DNA of 64,000 nt from an uncultured Rhodocyclaceae bacterium. Its GTDB lineage: Bacteria > Pseudomonadota > Gammaproteobacteria > Burkholderiales > Rhodocyclaceae. The position numbers were made by a program, and so were the translations under genes. The notes under the pieces are model-generated. The model saw only the letters and a program-made list of their open reading frames with translations. It had not been told where the DNA came from and made no database searches. The stretch is from positions 1,116,001 through 1,180,000 of the forward strand of contig OU015322.1 of the NCBI GenBank assembly GCA_907163225.1, in the 5' to 3' direction. Below are positions 41,700 through 50,325 of the stretch, in pieces (positions within the stretch are counted from its first letter, which is position 1; each line of letters starts with the position of its first letter).

Positions 41700-42271
41700 G
41701 ATTTTCTCCGAAACAGTCTAAATGCAAAATAGAATATATAAAACCAGATAAATGAAAATGCAACCAAAAATGATATGGAATAAAAATATAATGGGTATTT
41801 ACTTGCAAAAACCATGCCAAAAAACCCGGAAGAAAACTGGCCGCTTAGATTAATATGGTTGCCAAAAGTAAATGGTGCGATCGATAGTAGCAGCATAAAA
41901 AGCCAACTTAGTATCACCCCAAAATAGGATTTTGATTTAATGAATTTTTCAATTGAATGAAAATCAATAGAGCAGAAATTGATGAACAATCCAAATATTG
42001 GAGATAACACTAGCGATAGGCCGTAGCATAAAGAAATTAAACACTTAATATTTCCACCGCCTGCAGCACTCGCCACTTCCGGGATGTTATTAAATAGAGT
42101 CGCTAAATTCGCCAACCAGCCATTTGGGCATTGGTTTGCATCCCGGACAGCAATTAAAATAAATAAATATAGTACCGAAACAGCCAAAATGCCAAACCAA
42201 TAATACTTCAATGGGAGCGAGCCAAAAGAGACGACAAACGAAGACAATCCACCTTTCCCGCCCTCATTCAC
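41696..42271 (-). CDS. Orphan AT-rich multi-pass membrane protein
   Basis: 191 residues with about four to five hydrophobic helices (YYWFGILAVSVLYLFILIAV; LISLCYGLSLVLSPIFGLFI; YFGVILSWLFMLLLSIAPF; YFYSISFLVAFSFIWFYIFYFAF) and a basic end. No family is recognised. Base composition is strikingly AT-rich compared with all neighbours, indicating transfer from another source. It is translationally coupled to the downstream orphan gene. An immunity or membrane-anchoring role is possible but unsupported. Confidence 0.6.
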   Translation of the reverse strand: MNEGGKGGLSSFVVSFGSLPLKYYWFGILAVSVLYLFILIAVRDANQCPNGWLANLATLFNNIPEVASAAGGGNIKCLISLCYGLSLVLSPIFGLFINFCSIDFHSIEKFIKSKSYFGVILSWLFMLLLSIAPFTFGNHINLSGQFSSGFFGMVFASKYPLYFYSISFLVAFSFIWFYIFYFAFRLFRRKS

Positions 42272-42358
42272 GCCACTATCCTCCAGCTGTGCCCATTTGC
42301 CGCCCGCTGGTTAGCACAACCAAAGGGGTCAGGGCCATTTCGTTTTTCCCCATTTTTC

Positions 42359-42370
42359 CCGGTTGACCGT
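42359..42370 (+). repeat. Dispersed repeat copy 12
   Basis: Exact core, element 42341-42372, in the gap between the AT-rich membrane gene and the secretion ATPase. Confidence 0.8.
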
Positions 42371-42410
42371 AGCATTTCGGATTTCCTGCCTTTATTCATA
42401 TCCCGCGTCC

Positions 42411-44216
42411 TCATTTTTCTTCCTCCACGACTTCCATCTGTCGAGTCGTATTCATTCCAAGCTCAATCACTTCATCCACCGCCAGCCCCCTTGGAATCTG
42501 ATGCGTAATAAACAGCATCGTTACCTTCCCCTTGAGCTTGTTGATCGTTTTCGCGAAATGTTCCGCCGTCTGCTGATCCAGGTTGGATACTGCCTCATCA
42601 AACACCAGAATCTTCGGCCGCTTGAGCAGCGCCCGGGCAATGGCGATTCTTTGCCGCTGCCCACCCGATAGCCCCGTTCCGCGTTCCCCAATCTCCGTCT
42701 GATACCCGTCGTTGAGCGTTTCAATCACCTCATGAATCTCCGCCGCCTTGCAAGCCTGAATCACATCCTCAAAGCTGGCATGCGGATGGGCCATGACCAG
42801 GTTGTCGTAGAGCGTGCCGGCGAAGAGCACGGTTTCCTGCGGCACGACGCCGAAGGTTTGCCGCAGTTCGTTGGCAGCGAGATGGCGAATGTCTTTGCCA
42901 TCGAGGTTGATCTGGCCTTCATTCGGCAGGTAGAAACCGAGCAGCAGTTTGGCCAGCGTGCTTTTGCCACAACCGGAGGGCCCCATCAGCACGGTCAGGT
43001 GGCCGGGCTTCAGCGTCAGGCTGAGGTTCTTGTACAGCCAGGGGTGATGTTCGGAGTAACGGAAGGCGAGATGGCTGAGGTCGATTCTGCCGGGGCCTTG
43101 ATTCTCCCGTGTTGGCGTCAGGGTATGTGGCTCCTGCGGCATGTCGAGAATGTCGCCGAGGCGTTTGACGGCGATGTTGGCCTGCTGGAATTCCTGCCAC
43201 AGGCCGACGAGTCTGAGCAGTGGCTGGCTCATCCGGCCGGCGAACATCTGGAAGGCGACCAGCATGCCGACCGTGAAGCCGTCGTTCTGCATGACAAGCA
43301 AGGCACCGACGATCAGGATGGCAAGGGTCATCACCTGTTCGAGACCATTGCTGATGACGTTGTAGGTGTTGCCGACCTGCTTCGTACTGAAACCGGCCGC
43401 CAGGTATTGGGCGAGGAAGTCGCCGTACTTCTTGTCGATGTCGGCTTCCATCTGCAGGGATTTGACGGTGGCCATCCCGGCGACGTATTCGGTCAGGAAG
43501 GACTGGTTTCTCGCCCCGAGCATGAATTGATGATTGAGCTTGTCACGGAAGACTGGAGCGACGAGAAAGCTGATGAAGGCGATGGTGCCGAGCAGGCCGA
43601 CGGCAATCAACGACAGTTGCCAGCTATAGGCGAACATTACCGCCAGGAAGATGAGCAGGAAGGGGAAATCGAGGACCAGCGTGACGGCGGCGCCGGAGAC
43701 GAATTCGCGGATGGTTTCGACGCCGTGCAGGCGGGCAACGAGGGTGCCGGTGGGGCGGTGTTCGAAGTACGGCAGGGGCAATCTGAGCAGATGCCGGAAG
43801 ACCTGGCTGCCGAGGACGGCATCGATGCGGTTGCCGGTGTGCAGTACGAGGTATTGGCGCAGCCAGCTCATGCCGCTGGTGAAGAGCATGAACATGACCA
43901 GGCCGACGCCGAGGACGATCAGGGTACTGTGGGTCTGATGGACGACGACCTTGTCGATGATGACCTGGGTGAATAGCGGGGTGGCCAGACCGACAAGCTG
44001 GATCGCCAGACTGGCAAGCAGGACGTCACGCCAGATGGTCTTGTGCTTGAGGAGTTCGGGAATGAACCGGGTGGCGACAGCATGGACTGTGTGCAAACCA
44101 AGCGGATGTAAAAAACGCGGCTCCTCTTGCTTGCTTGCCAAGTGAATACGAGAGCGCTCACCAGCAAGCCGCCATGGCACCTTCCGATAGCACAGCGCCC
44201 CCTCTGAAGCTTGCAT
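42411..44216 (-). CDS. Type I secretion ABC transporter (HlyB-like), N-terminally short
   Basis: 601 residues. ABC exporter membrane domain (LLASLAIQLVGLATPLFTQVIIDKVVVHQTHSTL onward) and nucleotide-binding domain with Walker A G-P-S-G-C-G-K-S, signature L-S-G-G-Q-R-Q-R, and D-switch ITHQI. Full HlyB/LapB-type proteins have a ~120-residue C39-like domain ahead of the membrane part. Here only about 45 unrelated residues precede it, so the 5' end has been lost or replaced near the island boundary (44217-44331). No HlyD or RTX substrate is adjacent. The Walker B lacks the usual second acid: LVFDEAVSNLD. Confidence 0.82.
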   Translation of the reverse strand: MQASEGALCYRKVPWRLAGERSRIHLASKQEEPRFLHPLGLHTVHAVATRFIPELLKHKTIWRDVLLASLAIQLVGLATPLFTQVIIDKVVVHQTHSTLIVLGVGLVMFMLFTSGMSWLRQYLVLHTGNRIDAVLGSQVFRHLLRLPLPYFEHRPTGTLVARLHGVETIREFVSGAAVTLVLDFPFLLIFLAVMFAYSWQLSLIAVGLLGTIAFISFLVAPVFRDKLNHQFMLGARNQSFLTEYVAGMATVKSLQMEADIDKKYGDFLAQYLAAGFSTKQVGNTYNVISNGLEQVMTLAILIVGALLVMQNDGFTVGMLVAFQMFAGRMSQPLLRLVGLWQEFQQANIAVKRLGDILDMPQEPHTLTPTRENQGPGRIDLSHLAFRYSEHHPWLYKNLSLTLKPGHLTVLMGPSGCGKSTLAKLLLGFYLPNEGQINLDGKDIRHLAANELRQTFGVVPQETVLFAGTLYDNLVMAHPHASFEDVIQACKAAEIHEVIETLNDGYQTEIGERGTGLSGGQRQRIAIARALLKRPKILVFDEAVSNLDQQTAEHFAKTINKLKGKVTMLFITHQIPRGLAVDEVIELGMNTTRQMEVVEEEK

Positions 44217-44331
44217 CGCACTGCTTATATTTATGAAGAATGGGCATTCTATGGCAAGGCTTCAGTCTATGAAACATGAATTATTGCGTTCTATTCCAGC
44301 CTGCTTTTTTGCCATTTCGGCACAAAGTTAT

Positions 44332-45042
44332 TCAACGGCCGGCGCAGCGCCCCTGCCCCGGCCGAATGCGGCACAGTACCGCGCCGCTGGCTGTATCGAC
44401 AAAAGACACCTCCTCCAGCATGCCGACCAGGTAGCGCTTTTTCAGCGTGAAGTCGGTCGGTTTGCCGTAGGTGGCTTTCCAGAACGTCGTACTTTCGCTG
44501 ATCACAGGCTCGATCAGCCGCGCCTTGACCCGCATGCCAACCCGCCCGGCGACACTGGCCGGCAGATCAGCAGAAAAGCCGGCATCGTCGTCGACGCCGC
44601 GTGGATAAAAATCGTAAAGATTCTCGAAGGCCAGGAAATAGTCGTAGCGCCAGGTTACCTTCATCTGCTGTGGCGTGCCGATCTTGTCCTCGTGTTCGTA
44701 TTGGCCGCGCTCTTCGGCGACCGACTGCAAAGGCAAAAATTTGTACTGGTAGTAGTCGTCGACCGCAGGATTGGCCAGCGGCCGCCAGCTCCAGCCCTCG
44801 GCGATCTGGTTGAAGGCCATGCGATAAAGCACGCTGGCCCGATCGCCGTCCACCTCGATGGCGAGCGCTACGCCGGCCGGATCGAGTTCCAGCTCAACGA
44901 CCTGCCCGGCCTTGGCGCTGATGCTGGCGGTCGGCAACTGGGCGATGGCAACAAATTGCGTCGCGGCTGGTTCAACGGCATGAGCGGCGCCAAAAAAGAC
45001 GGCGACCGAAGCCGCCGTGAATATATGTCTGAGGAAAAACAT
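44332..45042 (-). CDS. Secreted protein of unknown function
   Basis: 236 residues with a signal peptide (MFFLRHIFTAASVAVFFGAAHA). The mature part has aromatic-rich segments (YRMAFNQIAEGWSWRPLANPAVDDYYQYKFLPL; MKVTWRYDYFLAFENLYDFYPRG) and a C-terminus with two cysteines (VLCRIRPGQGRCAGR). I do not recognise the family. Its last 202 bases are duplicated at the far side of the island. I chose the ATG at 45042 for the signal peptide; upstream ATGs (to 45126) would bury it. Confidence 0.7.
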   Translation of the reverse strand: MFFLRHIFTAASVAVFFGAAHAVEPAATQFVAIAQLPTASISAKAGQVVELELDPAGVALAIEVDGDRASVLYRMAFNQIAEGWSWRPLANPAVDDYYQYKFLPLQSVAEERGQYEHEDKIGTPQQMKVTWRYDYFLAFENLYDFYPRGVDDDAGFSADLPASVAGRVGMRVKARLIEPVISESTTFWKATYGKPTDFTLKKRYLVGMLEEVSFVDTASGAVLCRIRPGQGRCAGR

Positions 45043-45139
45043 GTCGACTTGGGACGCTCCATGCAGCAACAAGTCACTTGAATTCTCCTCGCCGCCGCCC
45101 CGCTCGCCCATGATGCACATCAACAAATCCTGATGATGC

Positions 45140-46273
45140 TCAAACCTGCGTTTGCGTCACGGCTTTGCGGAAACGGATCAGCGCGATCGTGAAAAAGCAG
45201 GCGCCGACGCCGCTCATCGCCAGCAGATCGCGCCAGACCACATCGAAGCCGGCGCCGCGGTAAAGGATGCCCTGGGCAAGGCGAACGAAATAGGTGGTTG
45301 GCGCACCGAGCATGATGTTCTGGACGATGGCCGGCATGCTCTCGCGCGGTGTCACACCGCCGGACAGCAGCAGCAAGGGAATGATGCAGAGAATGACCAG
45401 CAGGCCGAGTTGCGGCATTGAGCGGGCCAGTGTGCCGAGGAAGATGCCGATTGATGCGGCGGCAAACAGGTAGCAGGCGGCTGAGGCAAGAAAGAGCGGG
45501 ACCGAGCCGGCAATCGGCACTTTTAGCACCTGCTGAACCATGACCAGCAGCGCAAACATGACGCCGATCAGTACAGCCAGCCCGTTGGCCCAGATCTTCG
45601 CCATCATGATTTCGAAGGGTGTCAGCGGCATGACCAGCAGGTGTTCGATGGTGCCGTGCTCACGTTCGCGGATGAAGGCGGCGCCGACCAGGATGATGGT
45701 CAGCATGGTGACGTTGTTGATCACTTCCATGACGCCGCCAAACCACACGCCGGTCAGGTTGGGATTGAAGCGCACACGAGTAGTCAGGCGGATCGGCGTT
45801 TCGGCGGCATCGCGCTTGCCGGTCAGGTATTCGCCGACTTCGCCCAGCGCAATGCTCTTGATGTAGGTGGCGCCGATGAAGGCCTGGCTCATGATCGTTG
45901 CGTCGATGTTGAGCTGGACATCGGGTTTGCGCCCCGTCTCCACGTCATGCTGGAAGTTGGGCGGAATGATCAGGGTGAAGTTGTAGCGCCCGGAATCCAT
46001 GCCCTGATCAACCTCAGCCAGCGTCATCTGCTGCGGCAGGCGGAAATACGGCGGGTAGAAGGCATCGACGATGCGCCGCGACAAGGGCGAACGGTCTTCA
46101 TCGACCACGGCAATTGGCGCATTGCGCAACTCGACCGAAGCCCCGGTCGCCGCCGTGTAGATGGCGCCGGTAAACGCCCAGCAGATCAGGATCAGCAGCA
46201 CCTTGTCGGCCCACAGGCTTTTCAGTTCCTTCAAGCCGAGGCGGTAGATGTTGGAGAGGGAACCCAAGCGCAT
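45140..46273 (-). CDS. yhhJ: ABC-2 type permease (YhhJ-like)
   Basis: 377 residues: one N-terminal membrane helix, a large periplasmic domain (IDATIMSQAFIGATYIKSI), then five C-terminal helices with FIREREHGTIEHLLVMPLTPFEIMMAKI typical of ABC-2 permeases. It lies 2 bases from the RbbA-like gene and should form the second half of the membrane channel. Start at 46273 chosen over longer frames that run into the previous gene. Confidence 0.88.
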   Translation of the reverse strand: MRLGSLSNIYRLGLKELKSLWADKVLLILICWAFTGAIYTAATGASVELRNAPIAVVDEDRSPLSRRIVDAFYPPYFRLPQQMTLAEVDQGMDSGRYNFTLIIPPNFQHDVETGRKPDVQLNIDATIMSQAFIGATYIKSIALGEVGEYLTGKRDAAETPIRLTTRVRFNPNLTGVWFGGVMEVINNVTMLTIILVGAAFIREREHGTIEHLLVMPLTPFEIMMAKIWANGLAVLIGVMFALLVMVQQVLKVPIAGSVPLFLASAACYLFAAASIGIFLGTLARSMPQLGLLVILCIIPLLLLSGGVTPRESMPAIVQNIMLGAPTTYFVRLAQGILYRGAGFDVVWRDLLAMSGVGACFFTIALIRFRKAVTQTQV

Positions 46274-46275
46274 GG

Positions 46276-49023
46276 CTATTTCTCCTGCTTCTTGAGCAGC
46301 GCCACGGAGAGCAGCGTCAGGACCGGGATGAAGCAGGCCAGCGCGAGGAACTGCAGCAGCAGATCGGCAAAGCCGAGCGCCTTGGTGAAGGTGCCACGGC
46401 AAATGATCAGGAAATAGCTGGCCGGGAAAAATTGGCCGATCCAGTAGCTGATGCCTTCGAGCGCCGCCACCGGGCTGGTCAGCCCGGAAAAGCTGACTGT
46501 CGGCAGAATGGTCAGGATGGCGGTGCCGAACAGGGCGGCAATCTGTGTGCTGGTGAAAGTCGAAATGAGCAGCCCGACGCCGGTCGTCGCGATGACGTAG
46601 AGAAAGGCGCCGAGACTGAGCGCCAGCAGGCTGCCCTTGATTGGCACGTGAAACATGAGTTGCGACTGGACGATGAGCAGCGCGTAGCTGACCAGCGCCA
46701 CGGCGATGTAGGGTAACTGCTTGCCGAGCAGGAATTCGAGGCGCGTCACCGGCGTTACGTAGAGGTTGGTAATCGAGCCGAGTTCCTTTTCGCGCACGAC
46801 GCCAAGCGCCATCAAGATAGCCGGGATGAAGATGAGCAGGATGGGAATGACCGCCGGCACCATGGCGTAAATGCTCTTGAAATCCTGGTTGTAGCGGTAA
46901 CGCGAGACGATGTTGACCGGGTAGCCGGTAGTTACGCCAGTTGCTTCGAGAACGAGCTGTTGGACATAAGTAAGGTGCAGACCTTGCACGTAGCCGCGTA
47001 CCGTTTCGCCGCGAAACGGCATGGCGCCGTCGACCCAGACGCCGACCTCCGGCCAGTGGCTACGCCGCAGATCGCGACCAAAATTGGCCGGGATATCGAT
47101 AGCCAGCGCCAGCTCGCCGTTCTTCATGCGTCGGTCGAGGTCAGCGTCGTCAAGAATCGGCGGCTGTTCGATAAAGAAGCGCGAACCGGCGAAATTCTGG
47201 ATGTAGGCCCGGCTTTCCGGCGACTGGTCGCGGTCAAGCGCGGCGAAGCGCAGGCCCTCGACATCGAGCGAGATGCCGAAGCCGAGCACGAACATCAGCA
47301 GCACCGAACCGAGCAGCGCGAAGGCCAGGCGGATCGGATCGCGGCGCAGTTCCAGCGATTCGCGGTAGGCGTAGCCGAGCAGACGACGCAGGCTGAAGGC
47401 GGATGGACGGGCCGCAGATGTTTTGAGCGGCGCCTCGGCGGATTTTGATTTTGGCTCGTTTTCCGGGTTGACCGTGGAAATGGCCTTGACCGCCCCCGTA
47501 GCCTCCTCAAGATAGCTGATAAACGCCTCTTCCAGCGTCGCCTTGCCGCGCTGCTGGCAGATTCCGGCCGGCGTGTCGCTAGCCAGCACTTTGCCGGCGT
47601 GCATCAGCGAAATGCGGTCGCAGCGCTCGGCCTCGTTCATGAAATGGGTTGAGATGAAAATGGTGACGCCTTGCTGACGCGATAGCTCGACGAGCAGGGT
47701 CCAGAACTCGTCGCGGGCAATCGGGTCCACGCCCGACGTTGGCTCATCGAGAATCAGCAGTTTCGGCTCATGCACCACGGCGACGGCCAGCGACAGGCGC
47801 TGGCGGATGCCCAGTGGCAAATCGATTGCCGCCTTGTCGGCATAGGGTTTCAGCCCGAAGCGCTGCATCAGTTCGGCGACCCGCGTGACGCGCCGGTCAT
47901 CGGGCAAATGGAAGAGACGGGCATGCAGATCGAGGTTGGCACGCACGGTCAGCTCGCCATAGAGCGAAAAACCCTGCGACATGTAGCCGACCTGCTTGCG
48001 CGTTTCGAGGTCACGCGCATCGACCAGTTTGCCGAACAGCTTGGCCTGGCCTTCCGTGGGCGGCAGCAGGCCGGTGAGCATCTTCATCGTCGTCGTCTTG
48101 CCGCAGCCGTTGGAGCCGAGGAAGCCGAAAATCTCGCCACGGGCGATGCGAAAATTGACGTGGTCGACCGCCGTGAAGTCGCCGAAACGCTGCGACAGGT
48201 TTTCCGCTTCGATGGCGAAGACGCCCTCGTCCGCCTGACGCGGTGGAATCACCAGCGCGTGATGGGTCTGCCGGCGCTCTTCGGGCAGCAAAGCGATGAA
48301 GGCGCCATCGAGCGTTTTCTGGCCGGTCTGCGCGCGCAGTTCGGCCGGCGTGCCGGTGCCGATCACCCGACCGCCATCCATCGCCACCAGCCAGTCGAAA
48401 CGCTCCGCTTCTTCCATGTAGGCTGTCGCCACCAGCACGCTCATGCCCGGCCGGCGGACGCGGATGCTGTCGATCAGTTCCCAAAATTGGCGGCGGGAGA
48501 GCGGATCGACGCCGGTCGTCGGCTCATCGAGAATGAGCAGGTCAGGGTCGTGGATCAGCGCGCAGCACAGGCCGAGCTTCTGCTTCATGCCACCCGACAG
48601 TTTGGCCGCCGGTCTTTCCTTGAACGGGGCCAGGCCGGTACTGCTCAGCAGTTCGTCGATGCGCTGCTCGCGCTCGCGCTTGCCCTGCCCGAACAGGCGG
48701 CCAAAGAAATCGACGTTTTCAAACACTGACAGCGTCGGATAAAGGTTTTTGCCCAGCCCCTGCGGCATGTAGGCGATGCGCGGCTGGGCCATGGCACGAA
48801 AATGGCGGTCGCCGATGTCGCCACCGAGTACCTCAACCTTGCCGCTCTGGATCATCCGTGCCCCGGAAACCAAGGCCAGCAGCGAGGATTTGCCGACGCC
48901 ATCAGGCCCGATCAGGCCAACCATGCAGCCGGCTGGCAGGGCAACATCCACGGTTTCCAGCGCAACGACGGCGCCATAGCGGTGGCTGACTCCAGACAAT
49001 CGTGCGACCGGCGTGCGGTCCAT
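46276..49023 (-). CDS. rbbA: Fused double-ATPase/ABC-2 permease (RbbA-like)
   Basis: 915 residues with three modules: ABC domain 1 ([35 protein letters not shown]), ABC domain 2 ([36 protein letters not shown]) and a full ABC-2 permease with [23 protein letters not shown]. This is the RbbA/YhiH layout. The linker between ATPase and permease parts (about residues 515-540) contains a near-copy of the dispersed repeat (core 47464-47475). Together with HlyD- and YhhJ-like proteins it probably exports small hydrophobic compounds. In signature 2, L-P-L-G-I-R-Q-R departs from LSGGQ. Confidence 0.9.
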   Translation of the reverse strand: MDRTPVARLSGVSHRYGAVVALETVDVALPAGCMVGLIGPDGVGKSSLLALVSGARMIQSGKVEVLGGDIGDRHFRAMAQPRIAYMPQGLGKNLYPTLSVFENVDFFGRLFGQGKREREQRIDELLSSTGLAPFKERPAAKLSGGMKQKLGLCCALIHDPDLLILDEPTTGVDPLSRRQFWELIDSIRVRRPGMSVLVATAYMEEAERFDWLVAMDGGRVIGTGTPAELRAQTGQKTLDGAFIALLPEERRQTHHALVIPPRQADEGVFAIEAENLSQRFGDFTAVDHVNFRIARGEIFGFLGSNGCGKTTTMKMLTGLLPPTEGQAKLFGKLVDARDLETRKQVGYMSQGFSLYGELTVRANLDLHARLFHLPDDRRVTRVAELMQRFGLKPYADKAAIDLPLGIRQRLSLAVAVVHEPKLLILDEPTSGVDPIARDEFWTLLVELSRQQGVTIFISTHFMNEAERCDRISLMHAGKVLASDTPAGICQQRGKATLEEAFISYLEEATGAVKAISTVNPENEPKSKSAEAPLKTSAARPSAFSLRRLLGYAYRESLELRRDPIRLAFALLGSVLLMFVLGFGISLDVEGLRFAALDRDQSPESRAYIQNFAGSRFFIEQPPILDDADLDRRMKNGELALAIDIPANFGRDLRRSHWPEVGVWVDGAMPFRGETVRGYVQGLHLTYVQQLVLEATGVTTGYPVNIVSRYRYNQDFKSIYAMVPAVIPILLIFIPAILMALGVVREKELGSITNLYVTPVTRLEFLLGKQLPYIAVALVSYALLIVQSQLMFHVPIKGSLLALSLGAFLYVIATTGVGLLISTFTSTQIAALFGTAILTILPTVSFSGLTSPVAALEGISYWIGQFFPASYFLIICRGTFTKALGFADLLLQFLALACFIPVLTLLSVALLKKQEK
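47464..47475 (+). repeat. Dispersed repeat copy 13
   Basis: CGGGTTGACCGT variant, element 47441-47480, in the rbbA linker in antisense. Confidence 0.65.
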
Positions 49024-49029
49024 GATGGT

Positions 49030-50016
49030 TTATTTCCCGTTGATCTGCAGGTTGGCCGGCCACGCCGCATTGGCGTCGAGCCGGACATAAGCGACGCCCG
49101 GCATGCCGCCCTTGGCCAGATCGCGGTGCGCCGCCAGCCAGGCTGCATCGGGCTTGACCTTGATACGGAACATGAGCTTTTCGCGCTCGGTCCGGGTTTC
49201 GACTTCACGCGGCGTGAATTGCGCTTTCGGCGCGACAAAACTGACGGTGGCCGGAATCACCTGCCCCGGCAAGGCATCGAGCACAATGCGCGCCGCGCTG
49301 CCGAGCGCCACCTGCCCGGCCTTGTCGGTCGGCAGGTAAATGGTCATGAACATGTCGGAAAGATCGAGCAGGGTCAGCGACTTGCCGCCCGCCGCGAGCA
49401 CCTCTCCCGGCTCGGCCAGGCGGTAAAGCACACGGCCGGCAATCGGCGCCTTCAGTGCCGTATCGGCCAGCGTCACGCGCAGGCTCTCGGCCTTCGCCAT
49501 CGCAGCCGCCACGCCGGCATCGGCCTCGCCGACCTTGCCGCGCGCCTGCGCCATGCCAGCCATCGCGCCTTCCATGCCGGTCTGGTCAGTATCCAGCTTG
49601 TTGCGCGAAATGAAGCCCTTGCCGACCAGTTCTTCCGAACGCTTGAGCGTCTTGCCGGCCAGCGACACCTCGGACTGCGACTTGCGCACCCCTGCCCGCG
49701 ATTGATCGACCGCCCGCTGCGCCTGCTGAATCTGCGCTTTGGCCGCCTGCAACTGGGCACGCAGATCGTCGGCATCAAGCCGGGCGACGACCGCCCCGGC
49801 TTCGACATAATCGCCCTCGCGCGGCCCGAGTTCAGCCAAACGCCCAGCGATCTTGGTCGCCACGTCGACCTCGGTGGCCTCCAGCCGCCCGTTACCGGAG
49901 GCAAACCCCCCCGGCAAACCGGCCGGACGCTGCTGGTAAAGGTAAAAGCCGGTTGCTACGGTCAACCCGAAAATAAGGGCAAAAACCAGAATCTTGCCAA
50001 GGCTGGAACGGTTCAT
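49030..50016 (-). CDS. yhiI: HlyD-family membrane-fusion protein (YhiI-like)
   Basis: 328 residues: N-terminal anchor (LVFALIFGLTVATGFYLYQQ), biotinyl-lipoyl halves, long coiled-coil hairpin (residues about 80-180) and beta-barrel (LKAPIAGRVLYRLAEPGEVLAAG). It is the periplasmic adaptor of the exporter. The anchor helix includes GLTV encoded by a near-copy of the dispersed repeat in sense (core 49958-49969). A ribosome site is not strong. It is first in the operon. Confidence 0.88.
   Translation of the reverse strand: MNRSSLGKILVFALIFGLTVATGFYLYQQRPAGLPGGFASGNGRLEATEVDVATKIAGRLAELGPREGDYVEAGAVVARLDADDLRAQLQAAKAQIQQAQRAVDQSRAGVRKSQSEVSLAGKTLKRSEELVGKGFISRNKLDTDQTGMEGAMAGMAQARGKVGEADAGVAAAMAKAESLRVTLADTALKAPIAGRVLYRLAEPGEVLAAGGKSLTLLDLSDMFMTIYLPTDKAGQVALGSAARIVLDALPGQVIPATVSFVAPKAQFTPREVETRTEREKLMFRIKVKPDAAWLAAHRDLAKGGMPGVAYVRLDANAAWPANLQINGK
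49958..49969 (-). repeat. Dispersed repeat copy 14
   Basis: One mismatch (CGGGTTGACCGT) on the minus strand, inside the hlyD-like gene in sense. Confidence 0.6.
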
Positions 50017-50325
50017 AAGGCACCCAATTTATTACTGACTAAAGAGTCATTAGCCAATTGAATTATAGACCCCAAAATCAAAACCGGACAAGCCGGATGG
50101 CAACGATCAGCTGAGACTTGCTCAAACCATTCCAGCGACAGCGATCACCCGAACGAAAGATCAAGCCCACTGAAAAATTGGATTTTTCGCTGCTTTTCCG
50201 GTTAACCGTAACCCCCTACGTTTTTCAGCAAACCAATCGGGTCAGCGACATTCCGGCTCGCGTCAAAGCAGCGTTCGCTGACCTTTCAATTGATCATCCA
50301 AACAACGCTGGGCGATCGACCCGGC
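50017..50325. promoter_or_regulatory. Promoter region of the exporter operon, with repeat
   Basis: 309 bases with no gene. Just upstream of the HlyD start is the inverted repeat TGACT-AAAG-AGTCA (50036-50049) in AT-rich surroundings, like TetR-type operators ahead of such exporters. A copy of the dispersed repeat with one base change is at 50198-50209. Nothing else is recognised to 50325. Confidence 0.5.
50198..50209 (+). repeat. Dispersed repeat copy 15
   Basis: One mismatch (CCGGTTAACCGT), element 50173-50210, intergenic; only ~230 bases from copy 14. Confidence 0.65.

Larger units (their letters stand above)
40309..44533. mobile_element. Small genomic island bounded by 202-bp direct repeats
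   Basis: Direct repeats 40309-40510 and 44332-44533 flank a RAYT element, two orphan genes of low GC and an N-terminally short secretion ATPase. The left repeat is an orphan gene end joined to the host uspA flank, and the right repeat completes the intact gene. That is the arrangement left when an element integrates in a gene's 3' end and re-supplies it. No integrase is present, so the element is probably degraded. Confidence 0.65.
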
